From contig CAAEVU010000262.1 in NCBI GenBank assembly GCA_900759575.1, positions 1-5,034 on the forward strand: 5,034 bases of DNA, given 5' to 3'. Position numbers and translations under genes: made by a program. Of this stretch, positions 1-5,034 are shown piece by piece; positions within the stretch are counted from its first letter, which is position 1, and each line of letters opens with the position of its first letter. The notes under the pieces were generated by a model, which saw only the letters and a program-made list of their open reading frames with translations, had not been told where the DNA came from and searched no databases. The stretch is from Clostridia bacterium. Lineage in GTDB: Bacteria > Bacillota > Clostridia > Oscillospirales > Acutalibacteraceae.

Positions 1-827
1 CCCGGGGTCTGGTCCTTGAACCGGCGGAATATCCGGCTGAAATAGCTCACGTCCCCGAACCCGCACTCCAAGGCGATCTCCGTAATGCTGTTCCCGGTGG
101 AGCAAAGCAGCTCCGCCGCGCACTCCACCCGGTAATAGTTCAAATAGTTGATCGGCGTGCGCCCAGTGATCTGCCGGAACACACGGCAGAAATATTTGGG
201 CTCCAACGCCGCTTCCCCTGCCAGGTCCTCCAAGGTCAAGGGCTGACTGTACCCGGATCGGATACGCCGGAGCACATTTTTTACCGCCTGGGTCCGGCGG
301 GCATCCCGGGAGGTCTCCGACACGGGGGGAATGTACAGCTTCCGGCCCAGCATCTCCCCCCACAGCTGCCACATCAAGCCCATCGTGGTAAATTCATACC
401 CCGGGCGCTCTGTTTCCATGGCTTGGAACAGCTGGCTCACCAGCTCCGCAGCCGTGGTACCCTGGGGGAATTTCCCCTCCAGCCTGGCACCCCCTTCCAG
501 CAGGGCGGTGATCCTTTGCCCGCAGGCTGTGGTCCCTGCCAGAAAGCGCTCCAAGTCGAACACCACGCACTCGTACACGCACTCCTCCGGCGTTCCCCCA
601 TGGATGGAACCGTCCCCGATGAGCATGCAATCCCCTTTCCCCAGCTCATAGTTTTCCCCTTCCACCGAAAGGCGCAGCGTTCCTTGCAGCACCAAGATGA
701 GCTCGTGCTCCATGTGCCAGTGAAAGGGCATTTCGTACCGGGGATGGGTTTGATCCACATAGTAAAGCTCAATGGGAAAATCAAAGGTGCCCCGCACCGC
801 GTGTTCGTGCACGGCCAAGTACCGCAT
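1..827 (-). CDS. AraC-family transcriptional regulator with cupin sensor domain, 3' end cut by window edge
   Basis: The frame reads 275 codons leftward from ATG at 827-825 with no stop before base 1, so the gene is partial at its C-terminus. About residues 15-90 form a cupin-like sugar-sensing domain with the FHWHMEHEL motif at 35-43 (His36, His38, Glu41) and strands around LVLQGTLRLSVEG. Residues about 180-275 are the AraC DNA-binding domain: first helix-turn-helix near 197-222 (LTLEDLAGEAAL..KYFCRVFRQITGRTP), second near 247-271 (SITEIALECGFGDVSYFSRIFRRF). The text ends at KDQTPG, where AraC proteins normally have only some 10-20 residues left. The start is supported by GGAGGG at 840-835, seven bases before the ATG. 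It is transcribed divergently from the fucose genes, so it is probably their activator. RhaS/RhaR share this architecture, whereas E. coli FucR is a DeoR-type protein. Family assignment is firm; the ligand (L-fucose, fuculose or its phosphate) is inference. Confidence 0.93.
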   Translation of the reverse strand, partial: MRYLAVHEHAVRGTFDFPIELYYVDQTHPRYEMPFHWHMEHELILVLQGTLRLSVEGENYELGKGDCMLIGDGSIHGGTPEECVYECVVFDLERFLAGTTACGQRITALLEGGARLEGKFPQGTTAAELVSQLFQAMETERPGYEFTTMGLMWQLWGEMLGRKLYIPPVSETSRDARRTQAVKNVLRRIRSGYSQPLTLEDLAGEAALEPKYFCRVFRQITGRTPINYLNYYRVECAAELLCSTGNSITEIALECGFGDVSYFSRIFRRFKDQTP

Positions 828-855
828 GGGCAATCCCTCCAAAAAAGTGAATTTT

Positions 856-903
856 ATCCGCTTATTTTTGATTATACGCCAAGACATCCGGTTTTTCAAT
901 CCG
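856..903 (+). repeat. Three direct ATCCG repeats, possible operator half-sites
   Basis: ATCCG occurs at 856-860, 886-890 and 899-903 in an otherwise AT-rich 122-bp gap. The first two are followed by T-rich tracts (CTTATTTTT and GTTTTT) and are 30 bp apart, about three helical turns; the third is 13 bp further on. AraC-family proteins bind direct-repeat half-sites next to or overlapping the -35 box, and the second copy overlaps the end of the fucA -35. The motif is only five bases, so chance is a serious alternative. Confidence 0.3.
871..899 (-). promoter_or_regulatory. Promoter of the AraC-family regulator gene (sigma-70/SigA type)
   Basis: On the minus strand TTGAAA (899-894) is followed after exactly 17 bp by TATAAT (876-871), close to the housekeeping consensus. 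Transcription would start near 864 and give a leader of roughly 37 nt before the ATG at 827, with GGAGGG at 840-835 as ribosome binding site. Its -35 box lies between the -35 and -10 of the opposing fucA promoter, so the two cannot readily be occupied together. Confidence 0.72.
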
Positions 904-910
904 ATATAAT
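881..910 (+). promoter_or_regulatory. Promoter of the fucA-kinase-fucI operon
   Basis: A perfect TATAAT -10 lies at 905-910. The best -35 is AAGACA at 881-886 (four of six matches to TTGACA) with an 18-bp spacer. A good -10 with a poor -35 fits a promoter that depends on an activator such as the adjacent AraC protein. Predicted start is near 917, giving a leader of about 33 nt to the fucA ATG at 950. It interleaves with the divergent regulator promoter. Confidence 0.68.
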
Positions 911-930
911 ACAAGTGATCTTTCAAATAC

Positions 931-940
931 AGGAAAGGAG
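931..940 (+). promoter_or_regulatory. Ribosome binding site of fucA
   Basis: AGGAAAGGAG ends nine bases before the ATG at 950. This favours 950 over the in-frame ATG at 956, which would be 15 bases from the site. Confidence 0.75.
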
Positions 941-949
941 CATTCCACC

Positions 950-1639
950 ATGGAGATGGAACTTATCAAGGAACAAATCTGCGATGTGTGCCACAAAATG
1001 TGGCAGCTGGGCTGGGTTGCCGCCAACGACGGCAACGTTTCCGCCAAGCTGGAGGACGGCACCATCCTGTGCACCCCCACCGGCATGAGCAAAAGCTTTA
1101 TCACCCCGGAAAAACTCCTGCGCATTGACAGCGCTGGCAACATATTGGAAGCAGCTCAGGGCCTGCGGCCTTCCAGCGAAATGAAAATGCACCTGCGCTG
1201 CTATGAAAAACGTCCGGATGTGTGGAGCGTGATCCACGCCCATCCTCCCGGCGCTACCGGCTTTGCCGTGGCCCACAAAGCCATGGACATGTACAACATG
1301 ATCGAGGATGTAGCGGTGATTGGCAGCGTGCCCCTGACTCCCTACGGCACCCCCAGCACCAGCGAGGTGCCCGACGCCATCGAGCCCTATCTGGAAGAGC
1401 ACGATGTGATGCTTTTGGAAAATCACGGCGCCCTGGCAGTGGGCAGCGACGTGATCACCGCCTTCTACCGCATGGAAAGCCTGGAACTGTGGGCCAAGAT
1501 CACCATCAACGCGGTGATTCTGGGAGGCAGCAAGGACATCAGCCGGGAGAACATTCAAAAGCTCATTGACCTGCGGGGCTTTTACCGGGTGACCGGACGC
1601 CATCCCGGGTATAAAAAATACGACAACGGATTGAAATGA
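950..1639 (+). CDS. fucA: L-fuculose-1-phosphate aldolase (class II, zinc-dependent)
   Basis: A 229-residue cytoplasmic enzyme predicted to cleave L-fuculose-1-phosphate into dihydroxyacetone phosphate and L-lactaldehyde. It has the class II aldolase/adducin fold signature throughout: DGNVS at 27-31 and TPTG at 42-45 (phosphate binding), PSSE at 74-77 with catalytic Glu77, HAHPP at 96-100 with zinc ligands His96 and His98, and ENHG at 157-160 with the third zinc ligand His159. These match E. coli FucA Glu73, His92, His94 and His155 with a constant offset of four. E. coli FucA has 215 residues, so the length is slightly long, mostly at the C-terminus. The position equivalent to E. coli Tyr113 reads Met117 (Tyr115 is two residues away), and that of Phe131 reads Pro135; see findings. 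The family also holds rhamnulose-1-phosphate aldolase, AraD and MtnB; size and the neighbouring kinase and FucI favour FucA. It is first in the operon, 132 bp before the kinase gene. Confidence 0.88.
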   Translation: MEMELIKEQICDVCHKMWQLGWVAANDGNVSAKLEDGTILCTPTGMSKSFITPEKLLRIDSAGNILEAAQGLRPSSEMKMHLRCYEKRPDVWSVIHAHPPGATGFAVAHKAMDMYNMIEDVAVIGSVPLTPYGTPSTSEVPDAIEPYLEEHDVMLLENHGALAVGSDVITAFYRMESLELWAKITINAVILGGSKDISRENIQKLIDLRGFYRVTGRHPGYKKYDNGLK

Positions 1640-1648
1640 CCGTTTACA
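1635..1648 (-). promoter_or_regulatory. Weak cre-like sequence (CcpA site?)
   Basis: Read on the minus strand, TGTAAACGGTCATT matches about 11 of 14 positions of the Firmicute catabolite-responsive element TGWAARCGYTWWCW. It straddles the fucA stop codon. A cre inside an operon could act as a roadblock, but the second half-site is poor and the match may be chance. Confidence 0.2.
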
Positions 1649-1666
1649 TGAAGGGGTGGGACTGCT

Positions 1667-1683
1667 GGCGCGGTTCGCCTTTT
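1667..1683 (+). terminator. Weak terminator-like hairpin after fucA (possible attenuator)
   Basis: A four-pair GC stem (GGCG 1667-1670 with CGCC 1676-1679), a five-base loop and then TTTT at 1680-1683. The stem and T tract are both short, so at most partial termination would be expected, lowering kinase and isomerase message relative to fucA. Confidence 0.22.
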
Positions 1684-1760
1684 ATAGAAGAGCGTAAAAC
1701 GCCTGTGCCCTTGCGGCCAGGGGAAAGCGGGCGGTTTTCGCCAAGATCCTGCTGAAAAAA

Positions 1761-1767
1761 GGAGGGG
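1761..1767 (+). promoter_or_regulatory. Strong ribosome binding site of the kinase gene
   Basis: GGAGGGG preceded by a run of A lies four to six bases before the ATG at 1772. It fixes this start, which also gives the expected N-terminal ATP-binding motif DFGASSGR. Confidence 0.8.
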
Positions 1768-1771
1768 TAGT

Positions 1772-3214
1772 ATGGGACGGGTGCTGGCCTTTGACTTTGG
1801 CGCTTCCAGCGGCAGAGCCATTCTGGGGGAATACGAAAACCGGCAGCTCACCTACCGGGAAATTCATCGTTTTGACAACAACCCCCGGGAGAAAGAGGGG
1901 CATTTCCGCTGGGATTTTCAAGACCTGCTGCACCATGTGCAGACGGCGCTGCACATGGCCGGCCAAGTGGACAGTCTTTCCTTTGACACCTGGGGCGTGG
2001 ATTTCGGCCTGTTGGACGGGGAAGGAAACCTGCTGGAAGACCCGGTCCACTACCGGGACGCACGCACTGCCGGCCTGGTGGAACACTCCCGCAGGGTGAT
2101 GGCTCCCCACCAGCTTTATGGGGAAACAGGCACCCAGATCATGGCCATCAACACCTTGTTCCAACTGTTGGCCGTGCGGGAACAGGAACCTGCCCTCTGG
2201 GCCAAAGCCAGGCGGCTGCTGTTTATGCCCGACCTGTTTACCTATGCCCTGTGCGGCACCCAAATCTGCGAGACCACCATCGCCTCCACCAGCCAGCTTC
2301 TGAACCCTGGCACCCGCAGCTGGAGCGGCTCCATTTTGGAAGCGTTCCAGATCCCCCAGTCCCTGCTGGCGCCCCTGGTAAAAAGCGGCACCGTGGTGGG
2401 GGAGTACCAAGGGATAAGAGTGATCGCCGGCGGGGGACACGACACCCAGTGCGCGGTGGCAGCCCTTCCTTCTCCGGAAAAGGACGCCGCGTTTCTCTCC
2501 TGCGGCACCTGGAGCTTGTTGGGGTGCGAATTGGACCAGCCCATCCTCACCCAGCAAAGCCAGGAGCTGGGCCTTTCCAACGAGGTGGGCGCCAACGGGA
2601 AAATCAACTACCTGAAAAACATCATCGGCTTGTGGCTCATTCAGGAAAGCCGGCGGCAATGGCGGCGGGAGGGTCAGGACTACTCCTACGCCCGGCTGGA
2701 ACAGCTTGCCCTGGAAGCCCAGCCTCTGCGCAGCTTCATTGACCCGGACGCTCTGGAATTTGCCATCCCCGGGGACATTCCCGGCCGGGTACGGGAATTC
2801 TGCCGGCGCACTTGGCAGCCGGTGCCGGAAACCGTGGGCCAGGTGATGCGCTGCATTTATGAAAGCTTGGCCCTGAAATACCGCTATGCTTTGGAACAGC
2901 TTTCCCAAGCTACCAACAAGCAGTTTACCGCCCTGCATGTGCTGGGGGGCGGCACCAAAGACGGCCTACTCTGCCGGATGACCGCCCGCTGCACCGGGCT
3001 TCCTGTGGTGGCGGGACCGGTGGAAGCCACAGCCCTGGGGAATATTCTCATCCAGCTGGTGGCGCTGGGAGAACTGGAAAGCATGGACGCCGGGCGGGAA
3101 CTGCTGGCCCGCACCGAGGCCGTCACCCGCTACCAGCCCCAAGGCCACACTTTCTGGGACAAAAGCTACGATTTCTACAAACAATTACTGGAACAGACAG
3201 AAGGAGGAGTTTGA
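1772..3214 (+). CDS. fucK: L-fuculokinase, rhamnulokinase-like (FGGY carbohydrate kinase family)
   Basis: A complete 480-residue cytoplasmic kinase predicted to phosphorylate L-fuculose at O1 with ATP. The N-terminal FGGY domain (about 1-240) starts with the phosphate-1 motif DFGASSGRAIL at 8-18, then EIHRF at 30-34 and TWGVDFGLLD at 73-82 (sugar binding), MPDLFTYAL at 152-160, and GGGHDT at 220-225 with the likely catalytic base Asp224. The C-terminal domain (about 241-480) has the LSCGTWSLLG segment at 242-251, LKNIIGLWLIQ at 281-291, LGGGTKDGLL at 391-400 (adenosine site) and GPVEATALGN at 415-424. Segment by segment this resembles E. coli rhamnulokinase RhaB (489 residues, with DLGASSGR, IDTWGVDF, SHDTASAV, LSSGTWSLMG, LKNIMGLWLLQ and AGPVEASTLGN). 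Without context it would be called rhaB. Location between fucA and fucI, one base before fucI, makes L-fuculose the likeliest substrate; L-rhamnulose or D-ribulose as additional substrates cannot be excluded. The ribosome binding site of fucI lies inside its last codons. Confidence 0.87.
   Translation: MGRVLAFDFGASSGRAILGEYENRQLTYREIHRFDNNPREKEGHFRWDFQDLLHHVQTALHMAGQVDSLSFDTWGVDFGLLDGEGNLLEDPVHYRDARTAGLVEHSRRVMAPHQLYGETGTQIMAINTLFQLLAVREQEPALWAKARRLLFMPDLFTYALCGTQICETTIASTSQLLNPGTRSWSGSILEAFQIPQSLLAPLVKSGTVVGEYQGIRVIAGGGHDTQCAVAALPSPEKDAAFLSCGTWSLLGCELDQPILTQQSQELGLSNEVGANGKINYLKNIIGLWLIQESRRQWRREGQDYSYARLEQLALEAQPLRSFIDPDALEFAIPGDIPGRVREFCRRTWQPVPETVGQVMRCIYESLALKYRYALEQLSQATNKQFTALHVLGGGTKDGLLCRMTARCTGLPVVAGPVEATALGNILIQLVALGELESMDAGRELLARTEAVTRYQPQGHTFWDKSYDFYKQLLEQTEGGV
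3201..3207 (+). promoter_or_regulatory. Ribosome binding site of fucI, inside the kinase gene end
   Basis: AAGGAGG ends eight bases before the ATG at 3216 and is embedded in the last codons of the kinase gene, whose TGA is at 3212-3214. The single-base spacing indicates translational coupling. Confidence 0.8.
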
Positions 3215-3215
3215 G

Positions 3216-5000
3216 ATGTTGTATCCGAAAATCGGTATCCGGCCTACCATTGACGGCCGCTGGGGCGGCGTCCGGGAAAGCCTGGAAGAACAGACCATGG
3301 CCATGGCCCGCAACGCCAAAGCGCTGATTGAAGAAAACCTGCGCTATCCCGACGGCACTCCCGTACAGTGCGTCATCGCCGATTCCACCATTGGCGGCGG
3401 CGCCGAAGCCGCTGCCTGCGCCGACAAATTTTCCACCCAAAACGTGGTGGCCACCCTTACGGTCACCCGGTGCTGGTGCTACGGCAGCGAGACCTTTGAC
3501 ATGGACCCCATGACCATCAAGGCCGTGTGGGGCTTTAACGGCACCGAGCGTCCCGGCGCAGTGTATCTGGCAGCTGTGCTGGCAGCTCACGCCCAGAAGG
3601 GCTTGCCCGCTTTCTCCATTTACGGCCACGATGTGCAGGAGGCCTCCGACACCTCCGTCCCCGCCGACGCCGGTGAGAAGATCCTCCGTTTTGCCCGGTG
3701 CGCTGTGGCTGTGGGCTGGATGCGGAACAAATCCTACGTCAATTTGGGCGGGGTAGCCATGGGCATTGCCGGAAGCTACTGCGACGCCACCATGTTCCAG
3801 AAATATTTCGGAATCCGCCCCGAATGGGTGGACATGACCGAGATCGTCCGCCGGATCACCCTAGGGATCTACGACCAGGAAGAATACGAAAAGGCCCTTG
3901 CCTGGGTCAAGGCAAACTGCCACGAGGGCTTCGACTGCAACGCGGGCAAGGATTTGCCGGAGATCATCCGGAAATCCAAGGTGGTCCCTCCCGATAAGGA
4001 CTGGGAATTCATCACCAAGATGACCATGGTCATCCGGGATATCCTATACGGCAACCCCAAGCTGGATGAAATGGGCTGGCACGAGGAAGCTCTGGGCAAA
4101 AACGCAGTAGCCGGCGGCTTCCAGGGCCAGCGGAACTGGACCGACTGGCTGCCCAACGCGGATTTTTCCGAGGCCATCATGGCTTCCACTTTTGACTGGA
4201 ACGGCCCCAAGCGTCCCACGCCTTTTGCCACGGAAAACGACACCCTCAACGGTGTTTCCATGATGCTGGGCACGCTTGTCTCCGGTACGGCTCCCTGTTT
4301 CCACGACGTGCGCACCTATTGGAGTCCCGAAGCCTGCCAGCGCGTCACCGGCCACACGCCCGATGGGATCGCCGCAGGAGGATTTATCCACCTGATCAAC
4401 TCCGGCGCCACCGCCTTGGACGGCACCGGCGCTGCCACCAGCGATGAGGGCGAGCACGTGATGAAGCACTTCTGGGAGATGACCGACAAGGACATCCACG
4501 CCTGCCTGGATGCCACGGATTGGTGCCGTGCAAATTACGAATACTTCCGGGGCGGCGGGTTCTCCAGCCACTTCCGGTGCACTGCCGAAATGCCTGTCAC
4601 CATGCTCCGGGTCAACATTGTGGAAGGAATCGGCCCGGTGCTTCAAATCGCCGAGGGCTGGACCGCCAACCTGCCCGATGAGATCCATACTCCCATCGAC
4701 CTGCGCACGGACCGCACCTGGCCCACCACCTGGTTTGTGCCCCGCCTCACCGGGGAAGGCGCTTTCCGGGACGTATACAGCGTGATGGCAAACTGGGGCG
4801 CCAACCACGGCGTCACCGTATACGGCCATGTGGGCGCCGATCTGGTGACCCTGGCCTCCATGCTGCGTATTCCCGTGGCCATGCACAATCTTCCTGAGGA
4901 AGCGCTGTTCCGGCCTCATTCCTGGGCTGCTTTCGGCACCAAGGACACCGAAGCCGCCGACTTTGCCGCCTGCAAACAGTACGGTCCCTTATACGATTAA
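3216..5000 (+). CDS. fucI: L-fucose isomerase
   Basis: A complete 594-residue cytoplasmic enzyme that interconverts L-fucose and L-fuculose, the first catabolic step; E. coli FucI (591 residues) also acts on D-arabinose. Near-identical blocks run the full length: PKIGIRPTIDGR (4-15), GVRESLEEQTM (18-28), CWCYGSETFDMDP (86-98), the run from WGFNGTERPGAVYLAA (105-120), IYGHDVQ (135-141), FQGQRNWTD (302-310), ATENDTLNGV (338-347), DVRTYWSPEA (364-373), YFRGGGFSS (443-451), GPVLQIAEGW (473-482), SVMANWGANHG (522-532) and GHVGADLVTLASMLRIPV (537-554). The manganese ligands of E. coli FucI, Glu337, Asp361 and His528, correspond to Glu340, Asp364 and His531, all present. The end, YGPLYD, matches the family C-terminus, so nothing is missing. 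It is the last gene of the visible operon, translationally coupled to the kinase. The related arabinose isomerase has a different, shorter sequence; the assignment is secure. Confidence 0.98.
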   Translation: MLYPKIGIRPTIDGRWGGVRESLEEQTMAMARNAKALIEENLRYPDGTPVQCVIADSTIGGGAEAAACADKFSTQNVVATLTVTRCWCYGSETFDMDPMTIKAVWGFNGTERPGAVYLAAVLAAHAQKGLPAFSIYGHDVQEASDTSVPADAGEKILRFARCAVAVGWMRNKSYVNLGGVAMGIAGSYCDATMFQKYFGIRPEWVDMTEIVRRITLGIYDQEEYEKALAWVKANCHEGFDCNAGKDLPEIIRKSKVVPPDKDWEFITKMTMVIRDILYGNPKLDEMGWHEEALGKNAVAGGFQGQRNWTDWLPNADFSEAIMASTFDWNGPKRPTPFATENDTLNGVSMMLGTLVSGTAPCFHDVRTYWSPEACQRVTGHTPDGIAAGGFIHLINSGATALDGTGAATSDEGEHVMKHFWEMTDKDIHACLDATDWCRANYEYFRGGGFSSHFRCTAEMPVTMLRVNIVEGIGPVLQIAEGWTANLPDEIHTPIDLRTDRTWPTTWFVPRLTGEGAFRDVYSVMANWGANHGVTVYGHVGADLVTLASMLRIPVAMHNLPEEALFRPHSWAAFGTKDTEAADFAACKQYGPLYD

Positions 5001-5020
5001 ATATTACTCCTTTCATCATA

Positions 5021-5034
5021 TCCCTACACAGGGA
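5021..5034 (+). terminator. Small inverted repeat after fucI, possibly the start of a terminator, cut by window edge
   Basis: TCCCT (5021-5025) and AGGGA (5030-5034) form a perfect five-pair stem with loop ACAC, 20 bases past the fucI stop. The window ends exactly at the stem, so a following T run or a longer stem cannot be seen. It could equally be part of a promoter or operator for a next gene. Confidence 0.3.

Larger units (their letters stand above)
1640..1771 (+). other. 132-bp intergenic gap between fucA and the kinase gene, with small hairpins
   Basis: No convincing gene. An ATG at 1648 opens a 35-codon frame ending at 1755, but no ribosome binding site precedes it. Three short inverted repeats are visible: GGCG-CGGTT-CGCC (1667-1679), GCGT-AAA-ACGC (1692-1702) and GGCG-GTTTT-CGCC (1730-1742). 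The first and third share the same four-base stem and loop size. The gap is unusually long compared with the one-base gap between the next two genes, and may tune expression by RNA processing, mRNA protection or partial termination, or may hold a small dispersed repeat. Confidence 0.4.

Noticed and set aside
423..1088. 221-codon plus-strand frame across the regulator gene and control region
   Set aside because: It runs through the divergent promoters and into fucA in another frame, and the minus strand encodes a clear AraC protein here.
923..1603. 226-codon open frame on the minus strand opposite fucA
   Set aside because: Histidine- and glycine-rich antisense shadow; the plus-strand frame has all zinc ligands of a class II aldolase.
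1648..1755. 35-codon plus-strand frame between fucA and the kinase gene
   Set aside because: No ribosome binding site before its ATG, no recognisable motif, and it spans three short inverted repeats; more likely non-coding.
1682..2938. 418-codon open frame on the minus strand opposite the kinase gene
   Set aside because: It lacks any recognisable domain, is Gly/Ala/Pro/Gln-rich as expected of the reverse of GC-rich codons, and lies over a fully conserved FGGY kinase on the plus strand.
1772..3214. Reading the locus as an L-rhamnose operon because of the RhaB-like kinase
   Set aside because: The isomerase is plainly FucI with its three metal ligands, not RhaA, and the aldolase has the size and spacing of FucA rather than RhaD.
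4044..4919. 291-codon open frame on the minus strand opposite fucI
   Set aside because: A shadow of the conserved fucI reading frame, with no family motifs and no convincing ribosome binding site.
1..5034. CRISPR array, tRNA or rRNA genes, insertion sequence or phage genes
   Set aside because: No regularly spaced repeats, RNA gene signatures, transposase motifs or terminal repeats were seen; nearly all bases belong to the four fucose-locus genes.

Overview
This window is most of an L-fucose catabolic locus (by enzyme specificity possibly also D-arabinose) from a GC-rich, low-oxygen Firmicute. Every gene has a strong AGGAGG-type ribosome binding site, the two promoters carry exact TATAAT -10 boxes in a short AT-rich gap, and the coding DNA is rich in G/C at third codon positions. 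Together these suggest a gut clostridial lineage such as Oscillospiraceae/Ruminococcaceae. That placement is inference; no marker gene is present.

Layout: (1) 1-827, minus strand: an AraC-family regulator with an N-terminal cupin sensor, cut off by the window edge just before its C-terminus. (2) 828-949: a 122-bp divergent control region in which the regulator promoter and the catabolic promoter are interleaved, with three ATCCG repeats as possible operator half-sites. (3) 950-1639: fucA, a class II (zinc) aldolase of the L-fuculose-1-phosphate aldolase type. (4) 1640-1771: a 132-bp gap with small GC-rich hairpins, one followed by a short T run, and a weak cre-like sequence at its start. (5) 1772-3214: a pentulose/deoxyhexulose kinase of the FGGY superfamily, closer to rhamnulokinase (RhaB) than to enterobacterial FucK, here assigned to L-fuculose by context. 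(6) 3216-5000: fucI, L-fucose isomerase, complete and highly conserved. (7) 5001-5034: start of the downstream region, with a small inverted repeat at the very edge.

The three enzymes form a complete route: FucI converts L-fucose to L-fuculose, the kinase makes L-fuculose-1-phosphate, and FucA splits it into dihydroxyacetone phosphate and L-lactaldehyde. The regulator probably senses fucose or an intermediate and controls the divergent operon. No transporter, mutarotase (FucU), lactaldehyde reductase (FucO) or microcompartment gene lies in the window. The system is recognisable rather than new. The most interesting points are the mixed ancestry (Fuc-type isomerase and aldolase with Rha-type kinase and AraC-type regulator), apparent substitutions in the FucA active-site surroundings, and the compact interleaved promoters.
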